The notes: generated from the letters alone by a model not told the origin. Positions 17,212-26,520 are shown, numbered from the stretch's first letter. The stretch is DNA of 64,000 bases from Foliimonas ilicis (GCF_039939195.1 NZ_JBDUUH010000005.1:307432-371431); one strand, 5' to 3'. Numbers and translations: made by a program.

Positions 17212-18330
17212 CTATTCGGCAGCGACAGCCAGGCGCTCGCGCTCATAAGAAAGCCCTGCGCTATCGAAGATATGGAGATTGCCGGGATCAGCGCTGAAAC
17301 GCACGGTCGAGCCGCGTTCGATCGCCGCATTGCCCGGCATCTTGGCTACGAGGGGTTCGCCTTCGCGGCCAATCTCCACATAGAGAAGCTGGACCTCGCC
17401 GAGCTGCTCGATATAGTCGACAGTCCCCTCGAACAACACGCCTCCATCCGCATCACTGGCGATGATCAGGTCTTCGGGCCGTACCCCGAAACTTACACTT
17501 TCCCCGACTGCTGACTCCGGTGTCTGGATGGGGACATGCGCGATCACATCTCCGGCAAGCCGGACCGCGGTCGGTCCGCCCGCCCTCTCGATCGTTGCTG
17601 GCAAAATATTCATGGCAGGCGAACCAATGAACTGGGCGACGAACAAATTGCCGGGCTTGCAATAAAGATCCATGGGGGTGCCGACCTGCTCGATATGCCC
17701 GTCTTTCAGCACGACGATGCGATCTGCCAGCGTCATCGCTTCGATTTGGTCGTGGGTGACATAGACCATCGTCGTGTTCGGCATCGACTCCTTGAGTTTG
17801 GCGATTTCGAGCCGGGTCGCTACGCGCAGTGCGGCATCGAGATTGGACAGCGGTTCGTCGAACAGGAAGACTTTCGGGTTGCGTACGATGGCCCGGCCGA
17901 TGGCGACGCGCTGCCGCTGGCCGCCGGAAAGCGCCTTTGGCAGACGGTGAAGATATTGGGTCAGTTGCAGGATATCTGCGGCCTGGTTTACACGCTCATC
18001 GATCTCGGACTTGCTGGCCCTTGCGATCTTCATGCCGAAGGCCATGTTGTCGTAGACCGTCATGTGCGGATAGAGCGCATAGGATTGGAACACCATGGCG
18101 ATGCCGCGCTTGGACGGCGGCACGTCATTGACCACCTCGCCATCTATTTCGAGGGTTCCGCCGGTGATCTCCTCCAGTCCCGCTATGCTGCGCAGGAGCG
18201 TGGACTTTCCACAGCCCGACGGCCCGACGAAGACGATGAACTCGCCTGATTTGATGTCGAGATCGATGCCGTGAAGAATCTCCAGACTGCCATAGGCCTT
18301 CCTGACATCCTTGAGCAGTAGATCAGCCAT
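17212..18330 (-). CDS. aglK: Alpha-glucoside ABC transporter ATP-binding protein AglK
   Basis: 372-residue MalK/UgpC-type ATPase. Walker A is G-P-S-G-C-G-K-S-T, the signature is L-S-G-G-Q-R-Q-R, and Walker B is V-F-L-F-D-E-P-L-S-N-L-D, followed by the switch V-T-H-D-Q and a C-terminal TOBE/MalK regulatory domain with S-F-G-V-R-P-E-D-L. ATG at 18330 follows an AGGAGGAAAAC-like ribosome site (complement of 18331-18341); the longer upstream frame is only open by chance. Last gene of the aglEFGAK unit, 55 bp after aglA. The gene name rests on gene order and family. Confidence 0.9.
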   Translation of the reverse strand: MADLLLKDVRKAYGSLEILHGIDLDIKSGEFIVFVGPSGCGKSTLLRSIAGLEEITGGTLEIDGEVVNDVPPSKRGIAMVFQSYALYPHMTVYDNMAFGMKIARASKSEIDERVNQAADILQLTQYLHRLPKALSGGQRQRVAIGRAIVRNPKVFLFDEPLSNLDAALRVATRLEIAKLKESMPNTTMVYVTHDQIEAMTLADRIVVLKDGHIEQVGTPMDLYCKPGNLFVAQFIGSPAMNILPATIERAGGPTAVRLAGDVIAHVPIQTPESAVGESVSFGVRPEDLIIASDADGGVLFEGTVDYIEQLGEVQLLYVEIGREGEPLVAKMPGNAAIERGSTVRFSADPGNLHIFDSAGLSYERERLAVAAE

Positions 18331-18385
18331 GTTTTCCTCCCATTGGCGCCGTGTCGGTTGTTTTCCGTTCGGCGTTCGGTGTCGT

Positions 18386-20071
18386 TCAGGCAATCCTTCC
18401 GAACCAGGCGCCGTAGGCGCCCAGCATGATCTTTCCGTCCGTGGCCGTGCCATCGAAGCCATGGCCCGACACGGATACGGCGCTGATGCCTTCGCCCAGC
18501 GCAACGCTCCCGGCACCGTCGCCGAGATTGAACGCGCAGAGGATCTGCTCGTTGTTGTGTTTGCGCGTGAAAGCGACGATGTCGCCATCGGTTTCGACGA
18601 AATCGACCGAACCCTTCGACAATGCCGGGTGCGTTGCGCGGAACGCCAGCATGCGCCGGTAATGTTCGAGCACGGACTCCTCATCGCCCGTCTGCGTGTT
18701 GACGGATAGCGTGACATGCTCGACCGGCACCGGTAGCCATGGTTTGGCGGCGGAGAAACCGGCGTTAATCGAGTTCGATTCCCATACCATTGGGGTGCGG
18801 CACCCGTCGCGGCCTTTGAATTCGGGCCAGAAGCGGATGCCATAGGGATCGCGCAAATCCTCAAAAGCAAGATCGGCCTCCGGCAGACCCAACTCCTCCC
18901 CCTGATAAATACAGACCGAACCGCGAAGCGACATCAGGAGTGCCGAGATCACCTTGAGATAGGCATTGCGGTCCTTGTCGCTGGTTGCCCAGCGTGAGGC
19001 ATGGCGCATCACGTCGTGATTGGAAAAGGCCCAGCATGACCAGCCGTCGCTGGCAACCTGACCGAATGTTTCGAGTACCTTGCGTACGCGCTGTGCGCTG
19101 ATCCTGTCGGGAGACAGGAAGTCGAACGAGTAGCACATATGTACGCGGTCATCGCCCGACGTGTAATCGGCCACCACCTGCAGGCCGCGCTGCGCGTCGC
19201 CGACTTCGCCAACGGCTGCTGCTGCCGGATACTCGTCGAGGAGCGCGCGGAAGCGGCAAAGGAACGCGATGTTTTCTGGTTGGCTCTTGTCATAAACATG
19301 ATCCTGCCAGTTGTATGGATTGACCGCTGGTGCGGTCGAATAGTCGCGATCTTCGACGGCGAGCGGGGGATTGTTCTCCAGCCCAAGCGAGTGGAAGTAG
19401 AAATTGATCGTATCGAGGCGGAAGCCATCGACGCCGCGCTCCAGCCAGAAACGCGTCACGTCCAGCAATGCGTCCTGAACCTCTAAATTGTGGAAGTTGA
19501 GGTCTGGCTGCTCGGCAAGGAAATTGTGCATGTAATATTGCTGGCGACGCGCGTCCCATGCCCATGCCGAGCCGCCGAAAATGGACAACCAGTTGTTTGG
19601 CGGCGTACCATCAGGCTTAGGGTCGGCCCAGACATACCAGTCGGCCTTCGCATTGTCGCGGGAGGACCGGCTTTCCTTGAACCAGGGGTGCACGTCCGAT
19701 GTATGCGACAGCACAAGGTCGATCATCACCTTGAGATTCAGGCGATGTGCCTCCGCCACAACGGCGTCGAAATCCTCGAGCGTGCCGAACAGAGGATCGA
19801 CATCGCAATAATCCGAGACATCATAGCCAAAATCCGCCATCGGAGATTTGAAGAAGGGCGAAATCCAGATGGCATCCACGCCCAGCTCGGCTATGTGCGG
19901 CAACCGCATCAGAATCCCACGCAGATCACCCACGCCATCGCCGTTCGAATCCTGGAAGGAACGCGGATAGATTTGGTAGATCACCGCGCCGCGCCACCAA
20001 TCACGATCCGCCTGCAAAGCGGGCTCTATACCCTGAACGTCCTTTCGAAGAACCGCAGTCTGCATTTCCAT
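18386..20071 (-). CDS. aglA: Alpha-glucosidase AglA, GH13 family
   Basis: 561-residue cytoplasmic GH13 alpha-glucosidase. The conserved regions are visible: D-A-I-W-I-S-P-F-F near residue 66, catalytic nucleophile Asp220 in G-F-R-L-D, acid/base Glu289 in V-G-E-V-G-D and transition-state Asp353 in F-S-N-H-D. It cleaves sucrose, maltose, trehalose or similar alpha-glucosides brought in by the ABC importer. The ATG at 20071 overlaps the TGA of aglG (TGATG); a second in-frame ATG lies two codons later. The frame remains open far upstream through aglG, but that extension is a shadow. Confidence 0.93.
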   Translation of the reverse strand: MEMQTAVLRKDVQGIEPALQADRDWWRGAVIYQIYPRSFQDSNGDGVGDLRGILMRLPHIAELGVDAIWISPFFKSPMADFGYDVSDYCDVDPLFGTLEDFDAVVAEAHRLNLKVMIDLVLSHTSDVHPWFKESRSSRDNAKADWYVWADPKPDGTPPNNWLSIFGGSAWAWDARRQQYYMHNFLAEQPDLNFHNLEVQDALLDVTRFWLERGVDGFRLDTINFYFHSLGLENNPPLAVEDRDYSTAPAVNPYNWQDHVYDKSQPENIAFLCRFRALLDEYPAAAAVGEVGDAQRGLQVVADYTSGDDRVHMCYSFDFLSPDRISAQRVRKVLETFGQVASDGWSCWAFSNHDVMRHASRWATSDKDRNAYLKVISALLMSLRGSVCIYQGEELGLPEADLAFEDLRDPYGIRFWPEFKGRDGCRTPMVWESNSINAGFSAAKPWLPVPVEHVTLSVNTQTGDEESVLEHYRRMLAFRATHPALSKGSVDFVETDGDIVAFTRKHNNEQILCAFNLGDGAGSVALGEGISAVSVSGHGFDGTATDGKIMLGAYGAWFGRIA

Positions 20072-21225
20072 CAACCACCCTTGACCGAGCCCGCGAGGAG
20101 GCCGCGGACAAAATAACGTTGCAACGAAAAGAACACGATCAACGGCACGATGATCGTGATGAAGGCCGATGTCGTCAGGATTTCCCAATCGCCGCCGCGC
20201 GAACCGAGCAGAGCGTTGAGCTTGCCTGTCAGCACAAGCTGGTTCGAGCCAGAACCGAGGAAGACCATGGCGACGAGCAGGTCGTTCCAGACCCAGAGAA
20301 ACTGGAAGATAGCGAAAGACGCGAGCACCGGGAACGAAAGCGGTAGCACGATCTTGACGAAGATTTCGAAATCGCTGGCGCCGTCGATGCGCGCCGATTC
20401 CATGATTTCGCGCGGCAGGCCTGCGATGTAGCTGCGCAGGAGATATATCGCGAATGGCAATCCGAACCCGGTGTGAGCGAGCCATATGCCGAGATAGGTC
20501 TTTGCCGGCACGCCGAAGAATGCGCCGACGCCGTTATAGAGTTTGAGAAGTGGAATAAGCGACATCTGCAATGGCACGACGAGCAGCCCGATAATCACTG
20601 CGATCAGGATCGCGCGACCGGGAAATTTCATCCATGCCAGCGCATAAGCTGCGAAAGCCGCGATCAGGATCGGGATGATGGTCGCTGGGATGGTCACGGT
20701 CAACGAGTTGATGAAGGAACGGCCGATGCCTTCGGAGAAGAGCACGGTCCGATAGTTCTCGGTGGTGAAGCTGGCGAGCGTCGAGGCTTCGAAGAAGACG
20801 CGCTGACCGCGATTACCCTCAAAAGCGACCGGTGAGATATTTTCGTAGCTGCCGTCCTCATTGACCTGCAGCGTTTCACCGTCACGCAATTCGGCAATTG
20901 ACCCGGCTTCATGTTCCGTCGGCGCCTGGATGCGGGTGCCGTAGGAAATGATCCGTCTTGTGTCGCTGTCTTCGAAGAGCGAGCCCGAGATGACGAATGC
21001 ACCGTCTCGCTCGACTTGTGCATCAGCGCCTGCCGTCCGGCCCTGGCCGGTTTGAGCCGATGTGGTCATCGCAGTCCACCAACCGGACACTGCGATCTGG
21101 TCGCGATCGCGCAGCGACGAGACGAGAATGCCCAAGATCGGGATCGTCCAAACTATGACGATCAGCAGCACGGCGAGGTGAATGCCCCAGCGCTGGAAGA
21201 AGGATTGTCCGGCTCTTGCGGCCAT
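20071..21225 (-). CDS. aglG: Alpha-glucoside ABC transporter permease AglG
   Basis: 384-residue inner-membrane permease of the MalG group. It has one N-terminal membrane segment (~15-35), a large extracytoplasmic insert of about 110 residues, then five further segments. The EAA loop is seen as I-M-E-S-A-R-I-D-G-A-S-D-F-E-I-F. The insert, longer than in typical CUT1 permeases, is characteristic of the AglG branch. Starts 1 bp after the aglF stop and is coupled to aglA by a TGATG overlap. Confidence 0.9.
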   Translation of the reverse strand: MAARAGQSFFQRWGIHLAVLLIVIVWTIPILGILVSSLRDRDQIAVSGWWTAMTTSAQTGQGRTAGADAQVERDGAFVISGSLFEDSDTRRIISYGTRIQAPTEHEAGSIAELRDGETLQVNEDGSYENISPVAFEGNRGQRVFFEASTLASFTTENYRTVLFSEGIGRSFINSLTVTIPATIIPILIAAFAAYALAWMKFPGRAILIAVIIGLLVVPLQMSLIPLLKLYNGVGAFFGVPAKTYLGIWLAHTGFGLPFAIYLLRSYIAGLPREIMESARIDGASDFEIFVKIVLPLSFPVLASFAIFQFLWVWNDLLVAMVFLGSGSNQLVLTGKLNALLGSRGGDWEILTTSAFITIIVPLIVFFSLQRYFVRGLLAGSVKGG

Positions 21226-21226
21226 C

Positions 21227-22240
21227 TCAATGATCTCCCGTTTCGCGCGTCGCGTTGCGGATGTTCCAGATCATGATCGGGATGACGGCCAGCATGATGA
21301 TCAGCGCAATGGTCGCGCCGCGTCCGAAATCGCCTCCGCCGCGGAACATCCAGTCGAACATGAGGTTGGCCAGAACCTGGCTGTTCCACTGGCCATTGGT
21401 CATCGTCAGCACGATATCGAAGACTTTGAGAACGAGGATCGTGATCGTCGTCCACACCACTGCGATCGTGCCCCATATCTGTGGCACCATGATCTTCCAG
21501 AATATCTGGAAACCGTTTGCGCCATCTATGGTGGCGGCTTCGATCGTCTCCTCCGGAATGCCGCGCAGCGCTGCCGACAGGATCACCATTGCGAAACCTG
21601 TCTGGATCCAGATCAGGATAATCATCAAAAAGAAGTTGTTCCAGAACGGTATCGATATCCACACCTGCGGATCGCCGCCGAACCATTGCGCGATAGCGTT
21701 GAAGACGCCGATCTGAGTCTGTCCCGCGCCCCGATACTCGTAGATGAATTTCCAGATCACGCTGGCACCCACGAAAGAGATGGCGAGTGGCATGAAGACG
21801 AACATTTTGGCGATGTTGCCCCACCAGATGCGATCGGTCAGGACAGCGATGATGAGGCCGAGGAAAGTACACGCCGCCGGTACCACGGCCAGCCAGAGGA
21901 AATTGTTGAAGATCGCCTGCCTGAACTCGCGATCGCCCAGCGCCCATTCATAGTTGGCGGTGCCGACAAAGTTCTGCCCGCTACGGTCCATGAAGGAGAG
22001 CCGCACGGTTTCGATGACGGGGTAGATCAGATAGACGGTCAGGATGATCAGGGCAGGGCCCAGGAACAGCCAGGGCCGGATCAGGCCCTGGCGGCGCAGA
22101 TTGTCGATCGCGGCAGCCCCGCTCACCCCGCGTGACGGGAACACGATGTCGACCAGCTTGTTGGCGCCCCAAAAATAGGCGACGCAACCGAAGACCCCGA
22201 ACACGACCGTAAGGATCGCGGAAACTATCTGGCCCGTCAT
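21227..22240 (-). CDS. aglF: Alpha-glucoside ABC transporter permease AglF
   Basis: 337-residue permease with about eight hydrophobic segments, including two at the N-terminus before a cytosolic stretch and six in the core. The EAA loop reads T-I-E-A-A-T-I-D-G-A-N-G-F-Q-I-F. A GGGAGGAAGGA ribosome site precedes the ATG. Partner of AglG in the channel of the alpha-glucoside importer. Confidence 0.9.
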   Translation of the reverse strand: MTGQIVSAILTVVFGVFGCVAYFWGANKLVDIVFPSRGVSGAAAIDNLRRQGLIRPWLFLGPALIILTVYLIYPVIETVRLSFMDRSGQNFVGTANYEWALGDREFRQAIFNNFLWLAVVPAACTFLGLIIAVLTDRIWWGNIAKMFVFMPLAISFVGASVIWKFIYEYRGAGQTQIGVFNAIAQWFGGDPQVWISIPFWNNFFLMIILIWIQTGFAMVILSAALRGIPEETIEAATIDGANGFQIFWKIMVPQIWGTIAVVWTTITILVLKVFDIVLTMTNGQWNSQVLANLMFDWMFRGGGDFGRGATIALIIMLAVIPIMIWNIRNATRETGDH

Positions 22241-22350
22241 TCCTTCCTCCCTCGATAGCTAACCGCCTTGCGGTGCGTGAGTTCAAGACCTGAGTGCACG
22301 GGCAACGCGCTCGATCGAAATCCATAATGTCGCGCCGCATTCCGGTTGTT

Positions 22351-22383
22351 CGCCCGCCCGCTCCACTGTGGAGAAGGCGGGCG
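22351..22383. other. Hairpin between aglE and aglF
   Basis: CGCCCGCC (22351-22358) pairs with GGCGGGCG (22376-22383), and inside it CTCCAC (22361-22366) pairs with GTGGAG (22368-22373), so almost the entire 33 bp can fold. There is no T-run on either strand. Placed between the binding-protein gene and the permease genes, it probably stabilises aglE mRNA or reduces read-through. Confidence 0.6.
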
Positions 22384-22409
22384 AGGGCGGCGCTTGGGAG
22401 ATTTCGCCG

Positions 22410-23765
22410 CTACTTGATTGAATCCCAGCTTTGCTGAATTTCGTCGGCAACCTGCTTGGCCGGTTTGCCGCCAACGAGATCGACCATGCCTTTCCAGAAT
22501 GCGCCCGCGCCGATCTTGCCCGGCATCAGATCCGAACCATCGAAGCGGAACGTGGTCGCCTCGGCGAGGATTTGGCCCTGCTTCTTGAGCGCATCGTTGG
22601 CATAGGCCTCAGCATTGACGCCTTTGTGCGGGGTCACGAAACCGGACTGCGCCATCCATAGTTCATGTGCCAACGGCATTTTGAGGAACTCGATGAACGC
22701 ACGTGCTGCATCGGAATCCTTCGTGATCATCGCGAGCGTTCCGGCGCCGAGCACAGGCTTGCCAAGATCCTTATCCGCATAGGCCGGCATGTAGAAGAAG
22801 TCGGCATCAACACCCAGTTCGGTGCCTTCGGGGAAGAACGACGGAATGAACGACGCCTGATGATGCATGTAGCATTTTGGCGGAATGCCGAAGAGGCCCT
22901 TCGGGCTATCGCGGAAATCGGTTGCCGAAACGGCTGCCGCACCGCCATCGACATTCTCGTCCTTGGTGGCGATCGATGCAAAGATTTCGAGAGCCTCAAC
23001 CACCTTCGGATCGTTGAACGGGATTTCGTTCGTGGTCCATTGATCATAGACGGAGGGTTCGTTGATCCGCAGCATTATATCTTCGACCCAATCGGTCGCA
23101 GGCCATCCGGTCGCGCCGCCCGAGCCAAGTCCGATGCACCACGGCACGCCGCCGTCAGCGACGATTTTCTCTTGAAGTGCCAGGAGGTCTTCCATCGATT
23201 CTGGAATTTCGTAGCCGGCATCCTCGAAATTATCCGGTGAATACCAGACAAGGGATTTGACGTCGGCCTTGTAGGGGAGGGCGAAGAATTGTGGCTTGCC
23301 GTCCTTATCGTTGTAGGTGCCCAGATCGACCCAGGATTCACCGGCACCGTAATTCTGAGCGACCCACGCCTGAGTTTCGTCGCCCAGCGGTGTGAGCAGA
23401 CCCTTCGAGGCGAGGTCTTGGATCAAGCCGGGCTGCGGCAGGATCGCGATGTTGGGCGGACTGCCGGCCTGCGTGTCGATGACGATCTGCTGCTCGTAAT
23501 TCTCGGACGACGAATAATTGACTGTCGCGCCGGTCGCCTCGCGGAAATATTCCAGGATGCTCTGAGCGAGCTCCTCGTCCGGCCCTCGCCACGGACCGAA
23601 TACGGTCAGTGTCTGGCCCGACAGGTCTGTCTTCTGCAGCGTTTCGTAATCTGACCAGGTGAAGCGCGCATCCTCGCCGGGCGCGAATTTTAGTTCCGCG
23701 GAAGCGGGGGCCGAATAAAGCGAAAGCGTGGTGAGCATGACGCCCACCATCAGGGTCCTTTTCAT
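22410..23765 (-). CDS. aglE: Alpha-glucoside ABC transporter substrate-binding protein AglE
   Basis: 451-residue family-1 periplasmic binding protein with a signal peptide (M-K-R-T-L-M-V-G-V-M-L-T-T-L-S-L-Y-S-A-P, cleavage near A-S-A-E). The mature segment G-Q-T-L-T-V-F-G-P-W-R-G-P-D-E is typical of AglE. ATG at 23765 sits behind CGGGAGGAGTT; an in-frame ATG 13 codons upstream has no such site. First gene of the operon, transcribed away from aglR, with LacI-type palindromes in the shared promoter region. Confidence 0.92.
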   Translation of the reverse strand: MKRTLMVGVMLTTLSLYSAPASAELKFAPGEDARFTWSDYETLQKTDLSGQTLTVFGPWRGPDEELAQSILEYFREATGATVNYSSSENYEQQIVIDTQAGSPPNIAILPQPGLIQDLASKGLLTPLGDETQAWVAQNYGAGESWVDLGTYNDKDGKPQFFALPYKADVKSLVWYSPDNFEDAGYEIPESMEDLLALQEKIVADGGVPWCIGLGSGGATGWPATDWVEDIMLRINEPSVYDQWTTNEIPFNDPKVVEALEIFASIATKDENVDGGAAAVSATDFRDSPKGLFGIPPKCYMHHQASFIPSFFPEGTELGVDADFFYMPAYADKDLGKPVLGAGTLAMITKDSDAARAFIEFLKMPLAHELWMAQSGFVTPHKGVNAEAYANDALKKQGQILAEATTFRFDGSDLMPGKIGAGAFWKGMVDLVGGKPAKQVADEIQQSWDSIK

Positions 23766-23855
23766 GAACTCCTCCCGTTCAAAGTCTCTGTGTCGAATGC
23801 GCACCCTCCATCCGCACTCGTCGCCGCTGCCGGAGAACCGCTATTCCGCGATTTC

Positions 23856-23869
23856 CCAAAGCGCTTTGG
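23856..23869. promoter_or_regulatory. AglR operator candidate 1 (aglE side)
   Basis: CCAAAGCGCTTTGG is a perfect 14-bp palindrome with the central CG step typical of LacI/GalR family operators. It lies about 90 bp upstream of the aglE start codon. Confidence 0.8.
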
Positions 23870-24065
23870 CTGGTTGGTATCTTCGCCACCGAACAACATC
23901 GAAGTCAAGGGCGGTTCTTCTTGAACGATTTAGAGGCTGTTCATTTTGCGATGCAGCATGGCTTTGCGGTAATGCAGCATAATTTTCAGCTTCCGCCGCA
24001 TCGCTTGGGTGCTAAGGTCAGATGTCCGAAGCACGTGATAGTCCGGCACGATTTGGTATAAGACT

Positions 24066-24077
24066 CAAAGCGCTTTG
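24066..24077. promoter_or_regulatory. AglR operator candidate 2 (aglR side)
   Basis: CAAAGCGCTTTG is a perfect 12-bp palindrome identical to the core of the first site, ending 20 bp before the aglR start codon. The placement implies autorepression, and the 210-bp spacing between sites would allow looping by a tetrameric or paired repressor. Confidence 0.8.
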
Positions 24078-24097
24078 GGGTTTGAGGAGACGAACGA

Positions 24098-25126
24098 GTG
24101 AATCTGAAGCAGCTCTCCCAAATGCTGGAACTCTCGCAGACGACGGTCAGTCGAGCGCTGAACGGCTACCCGGAAGTTGCCGAAGATACGCGCCGCCGCG
24201 TGATGGATGCGGCCAAGCGGCACGGCTATCGGCCGAATCCCAGTGCGCGCCGGCTGGCGACCGGCAAGGCTGGCATGATCGGCTATATCATGCCGACTGG
24301 CGCCTCCGTCGATATTGACCCTCATTTCGTCGAGTTTCTGTCCGGGTTGGGTGATTATGCGCGGGCACATGAGCTCGATCTCTCGCTTAGCCCGACCACG
24401 ATCGACGATGAGGAGATGACCTATCGTCGCGTTATCGCCAACAAACAGGTCGATGCTATCTATGTGTCTGCGCCGCGCCCGAAGGACAGGCGCGTGACGC
24501 TGCTCAAGCAGCTCGGCGTACCCTTCATCGTGCACGGGCGCTCAGAAGGCCTCGATTTCAACTATCCTTTTCTCGATATCGATAATGAGGGTGCGTTCCA
24601 CGATGCGGCGCGGCTGTTGCTTCAGCTCGGACACCGCCGCATCGCGCTCATAAACGGCAATGGCGAACAGACCTTCGCGATCCATCGGGAGCAGGGGGTT
24701 CGCCGCGCGCTTACCGCGCAAGGTGTGACGCTCGCGCCCGCCCTTGTACGGTCGCTGCCGATGACCGAGGAGAATGGCTACCGCGCCACCCGCGCCTTTC
24801 TGGAAGGTGCGGTGCGCCCGACCGCCATCATCTGTTCCAGTCTGCTGACCACTTTGGGTGCGACGCGCGCGCTTCGTGATGCCGGTCTTTCGGTGCCTGA
24901 CGACGTCTCTTTGATCTCGCACGACGACGTCTTTCCCTTCCTCAAGCCGGAAAGCTTTCCGGTGCCGCTTTCCACGACGCGATCCTCGATCCGTGCGGCT
25001 GGTGCGCGGATCGCTGAGCGGCTGGCTGCCCGCATTGCGGGACTCGAGGAGGAGATGTGCGGTGAGGTCTGGCCGGTCGATCTTGTCGTCCGCGGCTCGG
25101 TTGCGCAGGTTTCTGGCGCAGTTTGA
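24098..25126 (+). CDS. aglR: LacI family transcriptional repressor AglR
   Basis: 342 residues. The N-terminal LacI helix-turn-helix and hinge are complete: N-L-K-Q-L-S-Q-M-L-E-L-S-Q-T-T-V-S-R-A-L-N-G-Y near residues 2-24, then R-P-N-P-S-A-R-R-L. The rest is a periplasmic-binding-like effector domain. GTG start at 24098 follows GAGGAGACGAAC. Divergent from aglE with matching palindromes in between, so it very probably represses the agl operon until an alpha-glucoside accumulates. Confidence 0.92.
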   Translation: MNLKQLSQMLELSQTTVSRALNGYPEVAEDTRRRVMDAAKRHGYRPNPSARRLATGKAGMIGYIMPTGASVDIDPHFVEFLSGLGDYARAHELDLSLSPTTIDDEEMTYRRVIANKQVDAIYVSAPRPKDRRVTLLKQLGVPFIVHGRSEGLDFNYPFLDIDNEGAFHDAARLLLQLGHRRIALINGNGEQTFAIHREQGVRRALTAQGVTLAPALVRSLPMTEENGYRATRAFLEGAVRPTAIICSSLLTTLGATRALRDAGLSVPDDVSLISHDDVFPFLKPESFPVPLSTTRSSIRAAGARIAERLAARIAGLEEEMCGEVWPVDLVVRGSVAQVSGAV

Positions 25127-25448
25127 ACGAAAATCGTCGCCGCCTCAGGCTGTGCTTGAAGCCTGGCGCATCGACTAGAACATCAATCGACCACACTCAG
25201 CCCCGAAAGCGATGATGCTGGCGGAATTCGCCGGGCAAATCATCTCAATCCGCAACTTGCCGGACCAAGGTCCTGACAGTTGCCATCAACGCCCTCAAAG
25301 GGCACAAGCAATCAATGGACTCCATTGCTGAGCGAGGAACCGCGGGGCTCATAGTTAAGGCCATTCGTGTTTGAGATCAGATATTTACACGTGACCCAAA
25401 AAGTTGCTGCAATTTAAGCAGATTAGATGCCCAGACCACAGGTTTCAG
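25127..25448. other. Intergenic stretch, no gene supported
   Basis: 322 bp with no convincing coding frame. It contains a near-perfect palindrome, CAATGGA (25313-25319) and TCCATTG (25321-25327) around one central base, and a small GCCC-TCAAA-GGGC hairpin just upstream. No T-run follows, so neither is a clear terminator. Confidence 0.3.
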
Positions 25449-26423
25449 ATGATTGACAAGGCTCAAGTTTCCACCGTCACGCCTCGGACAGCGTCTCGCT
25501 CGCGGCGGATTGCCTGGGCTATCGCCGCGCTTCTGGCGATAGGATTCGGCGCAGTCTGGCATTTTGGATTGGTTGGCCTCGCATTGCATGCAAGTGCAAT
25601 GCTTGGTGCTTCAGACGAACGCAAAGACAAAAATCTCTGGCTACCATATTACACTGCAACGATTGACGCTTTGCAGATAGAAGGCCTGTCAGACAATGTC
25701 TCAGGTCTAACCTTCAACGCAGAGACGGGCACACTCTTTACCGTGGTGAATCGGCCCCCGGAAATCGTTGAACTTTCGCCCGAAGGAGCTGTCCTTAGGC
25801 GAATTCGGCTCCGTGGCGCGGCAGATACCGAGGGCATTGCCCACGTTGCTGGAAACAGGTTTATCGTCATCGACGAGAAGAAAAACCGTTTCATCTGGAT
25901 CGACATTGATCCGGAAGCCAGCGAGATCGATATAGGTGCCGCACCATTCTTTACCCTGGATATTGAAACCTTCCCCAACATGGGCCTCGAAGGCGTCTCT
26001 TGGGACCAACGCAACGCAAACTTGATACTCACAAAGGAAATGTGGCCGATCAAGGTGCTCATCGTTTCCGGGCTCGACAAGGCGATGGAGGGCGAAGGTT
26101 TGGGTATTACGGTGAAGGAATGGCATCCGGATCTGCTCACCGGACATGCATCAGGAGACCTTTCTTCCGTGACAGTTCATGACCCGACTGGCAACATTGT
26201 CCTGCTCAGTGATCTAACGTCAGTTGTGACAGAATATTCATCTGAAGGGGAAGCGATCAGCCTCCTGCCGCTATGGGGCGGATGGAGCGGCCTTCGGGAA
26301 AGTATACCGCAGGCAGAGGGCGTTGCAATCGGTTCTGATGGTGCGATTTACATCGTCTCCGAGCCGAACCTGTTTTATCGTTTCGAACGCAAGGAAAGAG
26401 CGTCGTGGGCGACGGCGCCCTGA
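25449..26423 (+). CDS. SdiA-regulated-like (YjiK family) membrane-anchored beta-propeller protein
   Basis: 324 residues from ATG 25449 (a TTG at 25404 would add 15 residues; the start is uncertain since neither has a strong ribosome site). An N-terminal membrane anchor lies at ~18-45 after a basic stretch (R-S-R-R-I). The remainder looks like an extracytoplasmic beta-propeller of the SdiA-regulated family, with G-L-S-D-N-V-S-G-L-T-F-N, T-E-G-I-A-H-V and a second-half N-M-G-L-E-G-V-S-W and A-E-G-V-A-I-G-S-D-G. The role of this family is not established; a hydrolase or lactonase-like fold is possible. Followed by a good terminator. Confidence 0.75.
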   Translation: MIDKAQVSTVTPRTASRSRRIAWAIAALLAIGFGAVWHFGLVGLALHASAMLGASDERKDKNLWLPYYTATIDALQIEGLSDNVSGLTFNAETGTLFTVVNRPPEIVELSPEGAVLRRIRLRGAADTEGIAHVAGNRFIVIDEKKNRFIWIDIDPEASEIDIGAAPFFTLDIETFPNMGLEGVSWDQRNANLILTKEMWPIKVLIVSGLDKAMEGEGLGITVKEWHPDLLTGHASGDLSSVTVHDPTGNIVLLSDLTSVVTEYSSEGEAISLLPLWGGWSGLRESIPQAEGVAIGSDGAIYIVSEPNLFYRFERKERASWATAP

Positions 26424-26492
26424 ATGGAGGCTCGCATCTGTGCAGACCAAGGTCGCCTGGCGCTCTGGCTGTAACAAGCCAGTATAAAATCC

Positions 26493-26520
26493 AGAGAGCC
26501 GCTCAATGGCGGCTCTCTTT
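26493..26520. terminator. Intrinsic terminator after the SdiA-regulated-like gene
   Basis: AGAGAGCCGC (26493-26502) and GCGGCTCTCT (26509-26518) form a perfect 10-bp stem with a 6-nt loop, followed by TTTG. It lies 70 bp after the upstream stop and 44 bp from the end of the convergent gene, so it may act on both strands. Confidence 0.8.

Larger units (their letters stand above)
23766..24097. promoter_or_regulatory. aglE-aglR divergent promoter region with operators and direct repeats
   Basis: 332 bp between divergent genes. It holds two LacI-family type palindromes sharing the core CAAAGCGCTTTG (separate entries). It also holds a direct repeat ATGCAGCAT at 23951-23959 and 23972-23980, spaced 21 bp start to start, i.e. 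two helical turns, which would suit a dimeric activator or tandem sites. No coding gene is supported here. Confidence 0.7.

Noticed and set aside
18331..18870. N-terminal extension of the AglK frame
   Set aside because: It runs through aglA coding sequence in another frame; the ATG at 18330 has a strong ribosome site and gives the normal AglK length.
20072..20485. N-terminal extension of the AglA frame
   Set aside because: It lies entirely within aglG; the TGATG overlap marks the real start.
25127..25448. Possible small RNA or transposase remnant
   Set aside because: Short palindromes exist but there is no promoter-terminator pair and no recognisable protein fragment.
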